Assembly: GCA_030609665.1 (NCBI GenBank)
Contig: JAUWBW010000011.1
Span: forward strand, 1-15,883
Length of the DNA stretch: 15,883 nt
From: Methanosarcinaceae archaeon
GTDB taxonomy: Archaea; Halobacteriota; Methanosarcinia; Methanosarcinales; Methanosarcinaceae
Direction: 5' to 3'
Shown: piece after piece, positions 1 to 7,052 of the stretch
How positions within the stretch are numbered: the stretch's first letter is position 1
Layout of the letters: every line of letters begins with the position of its first letter
Translations under genes and position numbers: made by a program
The notes under the pieces: generated by a model
What the model was told of the DNA's origin: nothing
What the model saw: the letters and a program-made list of their open reading frames with translations, nothing else
Databases searched by the model: none

Positions 1-150
1 GAAAACAGTAACTGACACGAAAATTCCACATATCAGCCAAAGGATATAGAAACGGAGATGGTCGGGAGAAAAAACACATGCAACAGCGGTAGCTAAAAAT
101 ATGCTCGACAAATACACCGCAACCAACGCTTTTGTTTTTTCTTTCATCAT
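1..150 (-). CDS. N-terminal fragment of a small membrane protein, function unknown
   Basis: An open reading frame begins at ATG 150 (a second ATG lies at 147) and runs off the left edge after 50 codons. The visible protein starts with a short lysine-rich segment, MMKEKTK, followed by two hydrophobic stretches at about residues 8-27 and 34-50, separated by a short polar turn (SPDHLR). This suggests a small polytopic inner-membrane protein. No Shine-Dalgarno sequence is obvious, but a TATA-like box and a palindrome lie 50-90 bases upstream. The two-helix layout resembles the 73-residue protein at 10626-10847, but I see no convincing sequence identity. I do not recognise a family. Confidence 0.55.
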   Translation of the reverse strand, partial: MMKEKTKALVAVYLSSIFLATAVACVFSPDHLRFYILWLICGIFVSVTVF

Positions 151-197
151 TTTTTGTTTCTTTCTTTATATTTGATTAGCTCTTAAAAAATAACTAT

Positions 198-240
198 CCC
201 TGTACTAATAGTACAGGGTTTTCATATACTTAAATACAAA
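198..240 (-). promoter_or_regulatory. TATA box plus perfect palindrome, candidate promoter/operator
   Basis: Read on the minus strand, a TATA-like element (TTTAAGTATATG, within 223-234) is followed by a perfect inverted repeat at 198-218: 9-base arms CCCTGTACT and AGTACAGGG around a 3-base centre. The expected transcription start, about 25 bases below the box, is near 204, inside the palindrome. That is where archaeal repressors commonly bind. It precedes the small membrane gene starting at 150. On the plus strand the palindrome is followed by TTTT and could instead be a weak terminator, but no plus-strand gene ends here. Confidence 0.45.
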
Positions 241-300
241 CGATTTCTTGCCTTGAATCCTGAAGTGGTTACCAACTATTACCCAAATCCCGTAGTGTAG

Positions 301-368
301 GGCTTTGTGTAAAAAGTAAAGAGTCTGCGTATAAAGTCGGGGCATAATTCGATTTTATACACAAAGCC
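301..368. repeat. Inverted repeat in the gene-free stretch 151-470
   Basis: Perfect 10-base arms GGCTTTGTGT (301-310) and ACACAAAGCC (359-368) face each other across 48 bases. The arms are flanked on the inside by AAAA and TTTTAT. The stretch 151-470 otherwise contains only the promoter/palindrome at 198-240, and I see no gene in it. The repeat could be a regulatory element or a remnant of a small palindromic element. Confidence 0.4.
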
Positions 369-470
369 GGCACGCCGTGGTTGTTGCCTGGGGTCTAGCT
401 CAGTAACTCCGGTCGTGCTTGTGACTGCATTACACCGGCGGCGGGTTCAGATGCAGCAAATACGGGCATT

Positions 471-1829
471 TCACTCACTCGTTTCCACGCGCACCGTGGC
501 CGTACCGATCGCATCACCAACCTCTGCCTTGATAATGTAGGTTCCCTCTTCTTCACCAGGCACGGCTTTTATAGATACGGTACCGTCTTCCCCGGTGCGG
601 ACAATGCTCGGGTCCACGCTACCGCCCGGGGATATGCTCATCTTGACAAATATTTCAGGCACGTTTTCACCTTCAGTATCGCATACCCTGAAAACGACCG
701 GCTCCATGAGCGGAACTCCGCCGATGCCCTGCTGCCCGCCGCCCGATACCAGTTCGATCGTGACATCTTCTGCTGCTGGCGTCGGGAGGATCAGGGTGAT
801 ACATGCAATATAGCAGAGAATCATCAGGATTGCAGAATGTTTTAAGCCGTGTTTCATCCCTCCTTCTGTGATCTGACCTATGATGATGCCGCCGAGTAGT
901 GCATTCAACATGATCATGTGGAAGAAACCGCGTTCAAAGTCTATATCGGATACTCCGGAACCTCCAAGCATTTCCATCCCGACTCCCTGTATCAATGGGA
1001 GAAGTGATGCCGAGAGAATATATACCAGCATGACTATGATGCCCTGTGCAAGATAAAAAATAACGACATATTGTTTCAGGTTTCCCTCCTTTTCCCGCTC
1101 TATCCCGATCACAGCCCGCATATCCTCAGATGTCCGCAACAGAAGATCTGCAACGGCACCGCCTGTGTATGCTGCCTGAACCACCAGGTTGATGTATTTT
1201 GCGATCAGCCTGCTTTTTAAGGTCGCAGCCATATCATTCATTGCATCTGCAAAGGAGTGACCAAGGATCATAGCAGATGCCGCTCCCTTAACATTTCCCC
1301 CAATTGAACCAAGATCGGTTGTCGAGAGGTCGATCACACCCTTGACCGGGTCTATACCTCCGCGCATCAACTCCGATAGTTTGAAGAGAAATTCACTGAA
1401 CGCAAGTTCACGCTTTTTGAAAAGCCTTTTCTGGAAGTACGTATCCACCGAATACGGTATGATTGCTATCAATACTGCAAATACGAGTATATGGTCCAGA
1501 TCGTCCTTTGATCTATTGTCAGGTGTGTCTTCCTGCGCCCCTGTGTTCTCCCCTGTGCCCGCGCCGTTTTCGCTCTCCTCACCCTCTCCTGCCTCCTCCA
1601 GTTCTGCTACAAGTGCCTGATAAGCAGCCAGCCGTGCATCATCTTCACCACCCGTGACGGATTGATCCTGAATAACAAATGTGTGACCTGTGAGCAGCGC
1701 TGCAATGAGAATGAGAAACGCAGCCATCACAGGAACAGCTACCGTAAAATATTCTCGTTTTATGTCGTACCTGAGATGTATCATCTGCATGTACCGCGCA
1801 ATGCGCAGGCGAAACTCTCCTGATCTCAT
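471..1829 (-). CDS. TadC-like type II/IV secretion assembly-platform protein with C-terminal Ig-like domain
   Basis: A 452-residue polytopic membrane protein of the T2SSF (PilC/TadC/FlaJ-like) class, which forms the inner-membrane platform of archaeal type IV pilus machines. Hydrophobic segments lie at about residues 28-47, 113-130, 250-278, 303-325 and 332-352. The cytoplasmic T2SSF-type helical region (about 140-245) carries FLFKLSELMRGGIDP and later YTGGAVADLL. The first outer loop is an acidic, Glu/Gly/Asn-rich linker (about 75-108). After the last helix, residues about 355-452 form an Ig-like beta domain with a GEDGTVSIKAVPG stretch, which is unusual for this family. The ATG overlaps the preceding stop by four bases (ATGA) and has an AAGGAG ribosome site six bases upstream, showing translational coupling. 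It is the last gene of the pstA1-ATPase-platform run. Confidence 0.85.
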   Translation of the reverse strand: MRSGEFRLRIARYMQMIHLRYDIKREYFTVAVPVMAAFLILIAALLTGHTFVIQDQSVTGGEDDARLAAYQALVAELEEAGEGEESENGAGTGENTGAQEDTPDNRSKDDLDHILVFAVLIAIIPYSVDTYFQKRLFKKRELAFSEFLFKLSELMRGGIDPVKGVIDLSTTDLGSIGGNVKGAASAMILGHSFADAMNDMAATLKSRLIAKYINLVVQAAYTGGAVADLLLRTSEDMRAVIGIEREKEGNLKQYVVIFYLAQGIIVMLVYILSASLLPLIQGVGMEMLGGSGVSDIDFERGFFHMIMLNALLGGIIIGQITEGGMKHGLKHSAILMILCYIACITLILPTPAAEDVTIELVSGGGQQGIGGVPLMEPVVFRVCDTEGENVPEIFVKMSISPGGSVDPSIVRTGEDGTVSIKAVPGEEEGTYIIKAEVGDAIGTATVRVETSE

Positions 1830-2803
1830 TCAGGACTCCTTGAATACTTCATCCAGAGCATAACGAGAAAGATGATATTGATGAACGGCAATACGAAATA
1901 GATAAAAACGTTGAAGAGGTCCCGTGGAGCTAGGATACCCAGATCTATGCCGAGCGCACCGCAGACAACGATCGAGAGAACCGCGAGTACGACGCTCATC
2001 ACAACGCCTCCGAGATATCCTTCGCCGTAGACCGAGAGAGAATCAACGAACTCTTTCTGGACCAATCTACGCAGTGTCATCAGGTCCCTTGATTTCATCT
2101 CAAGATATGACTTAAGCCCGCCGCCTGCGTGCATGATGTTTGCAAGATCGATGCAAACGCCCCTGAATATCTCTGAAGGCGTATTGTGTATCAGGTTGTT
2201 CATAGCCGAGACGCCATCCTCCCCGAGAAGATCTACCCTGTAGATGACCTTTCCAAACTCCTTTGAGATATGGCCGTAATCCTCAATGGCAAGCCTGCGT
2301 ATCACATCCAGCGGCGATGAACCCGCACTTGCAAGGATCGTCATATAACCCAGTGCGTAGGGCAGTTCCTGTTCGATATCCATCTTCTTAGCTGATATTT
2401 TGTTGTAAAGAATGAATGGAAATCCGCCGATCACGGACACAAAAGTGAGTAATGTCAGACCGGTAATATAGATAAACGGAGAGGGTAAAGTGCGGAACAG
2501 GATGATCGAGACAATGAACACCGCTCCTGCTACAATAGCTGCTGTTACACCGGCAAGCGAGATGAACATGCCAGGGGTCATTTCGAGGTCTGCCTGATAC
2601 AGTAATCTTGTCACCTCATCCTGCGGCGACCTATCGATATACTTCCCGAAATGGTAGCAGAACATTTTGTAACGTTCAACATACCTGTCGAGCCTGCTAC
2701 TCCCGGCTGGGTGTACATTCTGGTTGGTATCGGGTTGTGGATCAAGTTGTGAGTCGTGTTGCGGGTCCTGTTGTGACTCATTCTGCGGCTCTGATCCGTT
2801 CAT
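1826..2803 (-). CDS. TadB-like type II/IV secretion assembly-platform protein (T2SSF)
   Basis: A 325-residue membrane protein pairing with the downstream T2SSF protein. Residues 1-35 are a low-complexity Gln/Asp/Pro/Asn-rich tail. Hydrophobic segments follow at about residues 80-104 and 110-132, then a cytoplasmic T2SSF helical region (about 140-245; ELPYALGYMTILASAGSSP and NIMHAGGGLKSYLE are characteristic), then two helices near the C-terminus (about 262-288 and 296-318). Archaeal type IV pilus and archaellum-like systems use such proteins as the membrane platform turned by the secretion ATPase. Two adjacent T2SSF genes are common in archaeal pilus loci. The start overlaps the ATPase stop by four bases and the stop overlaps the next start by four. 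No signal peptide is expected or seen. Confidence 0.87.
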   Translation of the reverse strand: MNGSEPQNESQQDPQHDSQLDPQPDTNQNVHPAGSSRLDRYVERYKMFCYHFGKYIDRSPQDEVTRLLYQADLEMTPGMFISLAGVTAAIVAGAVFIVSIILFRTLPSPFIYITGLTLLTFVSVIGGFPFILYNKISAKKMDIEQELPYALGYMTILASAGSSPLDVIRRLAIEDYGHISKEFGKVIYRVDLLGEDGVSAMNNLIHNTPSEIFRGVCIDLANIMHAGGGLKSYLEMKSRDLMTLRRLVQKEFVDSLSVYGEGYLGGVVMSVVLAVLSIVVCGALGIDLGILAPRDLFNVFIYFVLPFINIIFLVMLWMKYSRSPE

Positions 2804-4764
2804 TCCATTCTCTCCATAGCAGCATCTTTATCCCTGGAATACGTCCGTATCGCATTTGCAACACGTTTGTAGTCAGTGATGTCGTCCCGTGCGAGCGATT
2901 CCAGTAGTTTGGCACGATCGTTCATCTCGTTTGCAAGATATGCCTCATCGATACCGAATTCCTCACCGATCGCTGCAAAGAGTGCGCTGTTCTTGCTGTA
3001 TACGAATGTATCTGAGACAGGATCCCACCTGTATACCGGATTTGTGATCATGTCTCCGCGGTCCGGGTCGATCTCAACGATCTCAACAATTCGCGTAGCC
3101 CTTCGCATATAATGCTCCCCCACTTTTATCATTGAATTAAAGATTACACAATCAACACTCGAAAACAGGCTTCTTGGAACATTCATTGGTTTTGATTCTA
3201 CCCGGGACAGTAACTCTTTCATTGATCCTGCATGTATCGTACCAAGACAGGGATGTCCGACCGAGATAGCCTGGAAAAGCGTAAAAGCCTCAGCGCCCCG
3301 CACCTCACCAACCACTATGTATTCGGGACGCTGCCTGAGTGCTGCCACAAGCAGGTCATAGAGTTGTATGTCACCTGCTGCCCCGCCTGATCCGCTCCCT
3401 GGTGCGTTGCTGAGACCTGTTTCGCCTCCGAATCCGGTTCGTGTGATGGACTGCGTCCAGTTCGGGTGCATCAGGTTCAATTCTGCGGTATCCTCGATCG
3501 AGACGATCTTGTATTCAGGGGATATGAAAGCACCGAGGGCATTGAGAGTTGTGGTTTTTCCGGAAGCTGTTCCGCCTGCAGCCAGTATTGATCGTTTGTA
3601 TTCAAGAATGATCCACAGGTACGCAAGTTGTTCCGGATCAAATGTCCCGTAGTTGATGAGATCGATCGAAGAGACAGGATTGGACTTGAAACGCCTGATC
3701 GTGAAGGTGGAGCCTTTCTTTGTTACTTCCCGTCCGAGGGTCAGGTTTGCACGGCTCCCGTCGGAGAGCGTTGCATCCCGTATTGGCTGGAGTACCGAGA
3801 TGTGCTTGCCGGCTGCCTGTGCGATCTTCATCACAAAGTTATTCAGTTCAACTTCCTCAAAGATGACATCGGTCTGTATCGAGCCGTATATCCGGTGGTT
3901 GACATAGATCGGGGCATTCGGTCCGTTGCAAGTGATATCCTCAAGATAGGGATCTTTCATCAGGATATCGATCTTGCCGTATCCTGTGTACTTTTTCAAA
4001 AGGTGATAAAACAGCTTCTCTTTCAGGAAATCATCCATGTTCAGGTGATAGATGTCAATGATCATCGAAAACCTGTCTCTTAAGTATTCTTCCCTGTCCT
4101 TATCCGCAATGATCACAATCTCGGAGTGGATCATCTTCTCAAATGCATTTTCAATGGTCTTCAGGTACTGTAGCTCACCGTCACTTAGCTGGGGCTCTAT
4201 TCCATGATGGATCAGTTCTTCGCCATTGAAATTGATATTCACATACTGGAACGGGGAATTGACCATGTAGGTAACATTTACATCCCGCTGTGAGACCCCT
4301 GGAACAGGAATGGAAACGTCCCCCACTTCAAATTCGAGGGGGTCGATATTTTCGTGTTCTGGTGTTAGGAACCGTTCGATGCGCTCATGTATGTTGAGGC
4401 TGAACCTGGACCTTTTCTTTTTTGTGTCAGTTTCAGATGCTTCCAGTTCCATGTCCGGTTCCATGTCCGGTTTTGTGTCCGGTTTTGTATCCGGTTCTGT
4501 ATCCGATTCTGTATTCGGTTCTGTATCCGGTTCTGTATCCGGTTCTATGTCCGGTTCTGTGTCCGGTGATGTCTCTTCAGGGATCAATTCTTCTCTTGAT
4601 GCAGGAAGTTCTGCCGGATCCATTGTGTCCACTGTAGATGCCGCAGAATCAGCTATATCCCCTGTGTCCCCGCCAGATTCCGCAGGATCATGCGGTGTCG
4701 GAGGTTCAGGCGGGGATGGGGATTTTCTCCTGTGGAGCACTTTTTTCAGATTGAATTTAACCAA
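2800..4764 (-). CDS. Archaeal type IV pilus / type II secretion ATPase (GspE/TadA/VirB11 family)
   Basis: A 654-residue cytoplasmic motor ATPase that would power assembly of pilin-like subunits. The Walker A motif GGTASGKTT lies at about residues 397-405. The region ending in VVGEVRGAEAFTLFQAISVGH (split here only for description) contains the Walker B/Asp-box equivalents near residues 480-500, followed by GTIHAGS with the conserved His. An N-terminal domain (about 120-330) precedes the catalytic core. Residues 1-118 are an extra basic-then-acidic tail with a Pro/Asp/Thr/Glu tetrapeptide repeat. The start is TTG at 4764, supported by GGAGGAG five bases upstream, and it overlaps the end of pstA1 by eight bases, so the phosphate permease and the ATPase are translationally linked. 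It might instead serve a general pilus system, but its position argues for a dedicated role with the phosphate genes. Confidence 0.9.
   Translation of the reverse strand: MVKFNLKKVLHRRKSPSPPEPPTPHDPAESGGDTGDIADSAASTVDTMDPAELPASREELIPEETSPDTEPDIEPDTEPDTEPNTESDTEPDTKPDTKPDMEPDMELEASETDTKKKRSRFSLNIHERIERFLTPEHENIDPLEFEVGDVSIPVPGVSQRDVNVTYMVNSPFQYVNINFNGEELIHHGIEPQLSDGELQYLKTIENAFEKMIHSEIVIIADKDREEYLRDRFSMIIDIYHLNMDDFLKEKLFYHLLKKYTGYGKIDILMKDPYLEDITCNGPNAPIYVNHRIYGSIQTDVIFEEVELNNFVMKIAQAAGKHISVLQPIRDATLSDGSRANLTLGREVTKKGSTFTIRRFKSNPVSSIDLINYGTFDPEQLAYLWIILEYKRSILAAGGTASGKTTTLNALGAFISPEYKIVSIEDTAELNLMHPNWTQSITRTGFGGETGLSNAPGSGSGGAAGDIQLYDLLVAALRQRPEYIVVGEVRGAEAFTLFQAISVGHPCLGTIHAGSMKELLSRVESKPMNVPRSLFSSVDCVIFNSMIKVGEHYMRRATRIVEIVEIDPDRGDMITNPVYRWDPVSDTFVYSKNSALFAAIGEEFGIDEAYLANEMNDRAKLLESLARDDITDYKRVANAIRTYSRDKDAAMERME
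4445..4568 (-). repeat. 12-base tandem repeat coding for D-x-[EK]-P tetrapeptides
   Basis: About ten imperfect copies of a 12-base unit (plus-strand form close to GGTTCTGTATCC) lie inside the secretion ATPase gene. They code for a run of Asp-Thr-Glu-Pro, Asp-Thr-Lys-Pro and Asp-Met-Glu-Pro units at residues about 67-107, between the basic N-terminus and the basic KKKRSR segment. The repeat probably forms an extended, charged, flexible linker, and the 12-base unit would keep frame on expansion or contraction. Confidence 0.85.
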
Positions 4765-5650
4765 TCCGACTCCTCCAGAGAAGTATTCTTGTCACTGCAT
4801 TGATCAGCATCACGATCACGATCAGGACAAATGCTGCTGCGAATCCGTTCGATGCAGGGATAAGGTGAGGGAACTCGAATGACCGGTACACTGTGATCGG
4901 AAGTGCAGCTATCAGGTCCTGGTACGGATAGAACTTCAGGCCGAATAACAGTCCGTCATCCCTGAGTACCTTGAATTCAGGCAGGAACTGGGTGTAGCCC
5001 GCAGTCAGGATCACTATCGCAGATTCCTCTGCCGCGCGCCCGATGCCGAGAACTACGCCTGTGAGTATTCCTGTGAGCGCGAACGGGACCGTTATGCGTC
5101 GTACTGTGTCCCATTTCGTTGCACCGAGCGCGTAACTCGCATCTTCGAGTTCGACCGGAACGGTATTTATCGCCTCTTCTGCCGCGCGCTCGATCACTGG
5201 CAGTATCAGGATGGTAAGCGCTATCGTTCCTGCGATCAGCGAGAATCCTCCTGTAATGAACTTCATGTAGTAAACAAGGAAAAGCAGCCCGAAGATACCG
5301 AGCACGATCGAGGGCGTGCCTGCGAGCACATCGAGCATGAACCCGAATGTGCGTGCAACAGTTCCGTCTTTTGCGTACCGTTTGAGATATACCGCAGTTC
5401 CCACAGCAAGCGGTGTTGCGAGCGCGGTTGACAGGAGCGAGAGCAGGAGCGTGCCTGCAATGGCATTTGCGACCCCGCCGCCAAGACCCGGGACTTTGGA
5501 TTCGGGTGTGATCAGGAAGTAGAGGCTCAGGCTTGGCAGTGCCTCAATTGTGATTTTTCCGAGGATGCCGATCAGCGCAAACAGGGTAATCGCTGCGGCG
5601 ATGTATGAGATCGCTTTGAAGATATGTCCTTTGAGTGTTCGTTTGTTCAT
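4757..5650 (-). CDS. pstA: Phosphate ABC transporter permease PstA (copy 1)
   Basis: A 297-residue six-helix permease that forms half of the membrane channel for high-affinity phosphate import. The N-terminal helix (about 12-30), the loop with GLGGGVANAIAGTLLLSLL, VLAGTPSIVLGIFGLLFL and the coupling-helix segment EEAINTVPVELEDASYALGATKWDT (given in pieces) are diagnostic of PstA. The membrane motif usually reading GETA is AEESA here, a divergence from copy 2 (IGETA). It follows pstC1 but is separated from it by 403 bases of repeat-containing DNA, whereas pstCA pairs usually abut. A possible private promoter (TTATAATTT) lies about 50 bases upstream. Its end overlaps the secretion ATPase gene by eight bases. 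It needs a PstB ATPase, which this cluster lacks. Confidence 0.93.
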   Translation of the reverse strand: MNKRTLKGHIFKAISYIAAAITLFALIGILGKITIEALPSLSLYFLITPESKVPGLGGGVANAIAGTLLLSLLSTALATPLAVGTAVYLKRYAKDGTVARTFGFMLDVLAGTPSIVLGIFGLLFLVYYMKFITGGFSLIAGTIALTILILPVIERAAEEAINTVPVELEDASYALGATKWDTVRRITVPFALTGILTGVVLGIGRAAEESAIVILTAGYTQFLPEFKVLRDDGLLFGLKFYPYQDLIAALPITVYRSFEFPHLIPASNGFAAAFVLIVIVMLINAVTRILLWRSRIG

Positions 5651-5694
5651 GAGTCTTTTATCCGGTTAGAACTGGTTTTTTTTCAACGTATAGG

Positions 5695-5708
5695 AAATTA
5701 TAACCGCA
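5695..5708 (-). promoter_or_regulatory. Possible TATA promoter ahead of pstA1
   Basis: Minus-strand GGTTATAATTTCC at this place has a good archaeal TATA core, and a start of transcription would be expected near 5675, about 25 bases before the pstA1 ATG. This would let pstA1 and the three assembly genes be transcribed independently of pstS-pstC1. The ribosome site before pstA1 is weak (GGAT). Confidence 0.35.
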
Positions 5709-5755
5709 TTTTGATATTGATATAGGTGATTTTCCTAGTTTCAATCAAATTTTTT

Positions 5756-5815
5756 GACAGGATGTACAGGATGTACAGGATTGGATCGTATCCTGCCAAT
5801 CCTGTTCATCCTGTC
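5756..5815. repeat. Palindromic intergenic repeat (ACAGGAT type)
   Basis: The left arm 5756-5784 (beginning GACAGGATGTACAGGAT) contains a duplicated AGGATGTAC unit. The right arm 5796-5815 is the near-perfect reverse complement of it (CCAATCCTGTTCATCCTGTC), with an 11-base centre, so a long hairpin can form. Repeats built from ACAGGAT/ATCCTGT units are widespread between genes in many archaeal and bacterial genomes. It lies in the 403-base spacer 5651-6053 between pstC1 and pstA1, where I see no gene. Confidence 0.75.
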
Positions 5816-5877
5816 TGACATTTTCATTTTCTTGTTGTATCCTGTTCTCTTATTCTTGAGTCTGTTAAATGCAGCTA

Positions 5878-5985
5878 AACGCACAAACACAGATATCGGC
5901 TTTACAAATCTGCGTTACCTGCACGCCCTTTGGCGTAGCAAGCACTCAACTCCGTAGGAGGTGGGTGTATCTGCGGTTCTTTATA
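5878..5985. repeat. Degenerate ACACAGAT-type intergenic repeat
   Basis: The stretch contains ACACAGATATCGG and ACAAATCTGCG on the left and GTATCTGCGGTTC on the right, in opposing orientation, around a central GC-rich segment. The words resemble those of the clearer palindrome at 10954-11002, so this looks like a decayed or composite member of the same class. No reading frame here looks coding. Confidence 0.4.
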
Positions 5986-6053
5986 TTTTCGCACCTACTT
6001 TTCGTCTGTATAACTGCAATCATCACGAATTCGTAATTTCCCAGGCAGTAGGT

Positions 6054-6962
6054 TCATAATCTGCCCCCGATCTTCCTTGCTACGCCCACAAAGATGATCT
6101 CCATCGCAAAGAGAACCGCCGCTATCCCGAAGAGCGCACTGCGCGGCTCATCCATCGCAACATAGTATCCGATGTCGTTCAATATCTTTGAGGTCATGGC
6201 ATAGCCTGTATCCAGCACCGATGACGGGACATGCGCGGAATTGCCGAGCAGCATCACGATCGCCATGGTCTCGCCCATTGCGCGCATCATCCCGAGAACC
6301 GTTGCAGCAAGCACGCCTCCTGAGGCTGCGGGCAGCACTACCTTTCGTATCGTCTCCCAGTGGGTCGCGCCGAGCGCGAAGGACGCTTCCCTGTATTCGT
6401 ATGAGACCGCGCGCAGGGCATCCTCTGAAAGAGCAATGATAGTCGGAAGGATCATTACGGCAAGGATCGTGGATGCGAGCAGGACGCCCGTCCCGCTGTT
6501 GGGAGACGGGTCCTGGAATAATGGGATAAATCCGAGCGTACCGCTCAGGAAGGGATCGATGTGATCCTGGAATAGGTCCTCAAGAACAAACAGCCCGAAT
6601 ATGCCATAGACCACAGACGGTATCCCGACAAGAAGTTCTATCATCGGACGCATGACAGCAGCCACACTGGCAGGCGCAAACTCTGCAAGGAATATCGCAG
6701 TGAATACGCTCACAGGCACGGCAAGCAAGAGTGTCACACCAGTCATAACAAGCGTTCCAATGATAAATATCCTGATACCGTAAACACTTTCTGAATAACT
6801 CCATTTCGTACCTGTGATAAATCCGATGCCCTGACTCTCAAGGACAGGGAACGCAGTATGGAATATGAATGCAATGAAGAAAATTGTGATAAACGCGGTT
6901 GTAAATGCACAGCTGAAAAAGAATAGATGCGGCGTTTTTATTCGAAGATCGTTATAGTTCAT
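6054..6962 (-). CDS. pstC: Phosphate ABC transporter permease PstC (copy 1)
   Basis: A 302-residue membrane permease, the partner of PstA in the phosphate channel. Hydrophobic segments occur at about 13-36, 65-92, 105-130, 160-182, 212-235 and 272-296. PstC features are GIRIFIIGTLVMTGVTLLL, ELLVGIPSVVYGIFGLFVL, the coupling segment EDALRAVSYEYREASFALGA (then THWETIRKVVLP) and RAMGETMAIVMLLGNS. No Shine-Dalgarno sequence precedes ATG 6962, so ribosomes may arrive by read-through from pstS past the hairpin at 6992-7018. It stands between the pilin-type PstS and the spacer before pstA1. Family assignment is firm; transport of phosphate rather than a related oxyanion is inferred from the PstS and PhoU neighbours. 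Confidence 0.93.
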   Translation of the reverse strand: MNYNDLRIKTPHLFFFSCAFTTAFITIFFIAFIFHTAFPVLESQGIGFITGTKWSYSESVYGIRIFIIGTLVMTGVTLLLAVPVSVFTAIFLAEFAPASVAAVMRPMIELLVGIPSVVYGIFGLFVLEDLFQDHIDPFLSGTLGFIPLFQDPSPNSGTGVLLASTILAVMILPTIIALSEDALRAVSYEYREASFALGATHWETIRKVVLPAASGGVLAATVLGMMRAMGETMAIVMLLGNSAHVPSSVLDTGYAMTSKILNDIGYYVAMDEPRSALFGIAAVLFAMEIIFVGVARKIGGRL

Positions 6963-6976
6963 ATTTTTCGTGTTAC

Positions 6977-7018
6977 AAAAAAAAGAAGCAGGTAAATCCT
7001 CCCAAAGGGAGGATTTAC
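6977..7018 (-). terminator. Hairpin plus T-tract between pstS and pstC1
   Basis: On the minus strand a perfect 12-base stem (GTAAATCCTCCC, 6992-7003, with its complement 7007-7018) closes a 3-base loop and is followed within eight bases by eight T residues (6977-6984). It begins 35 bases after the pstS stop and ends 15 bases before the pstC1 start. It fits an intrinsic-type terminator or attenuator that leaves more transcript of the binding protein than of the permease, a common arrangement for ABC importers. Confidence 0.75.
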
Positions 7019-7052
7019 TACTAAACAGGGTATGAATTATTTCACAGATTGC

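Noticed and set aside
391..462. tRNA-like words TAGCTCAGT and GGTTCAGATGC in the left spacer
   Set aside because: The D-stem has no matching partner, the T-loop lacks the conserved purine-adenine, and the 3' side does not complement the 5' acceptor sequence, so no cloverleaf forms.
4445..4568. CRISPR-like periodic sequence
   Set aside because: The 12-base period is contiguous, without spacers, and is in frame inside a protein gene.
4310..4882. 190-codon plus-strand frame with a Ser/Gly/Val repeat
   Set aside because: It is the antisense reading of the 12-base repeat in the secretion ATPase and crosses into pstA1; the ATPase frame carries the recognisable motifs.
5756..5815. Insertion sequence end or transposon
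   Set aside because: The palindrome has no transposase nearby, no clear target duplication, and looks like a dispersed intergenic repeat.
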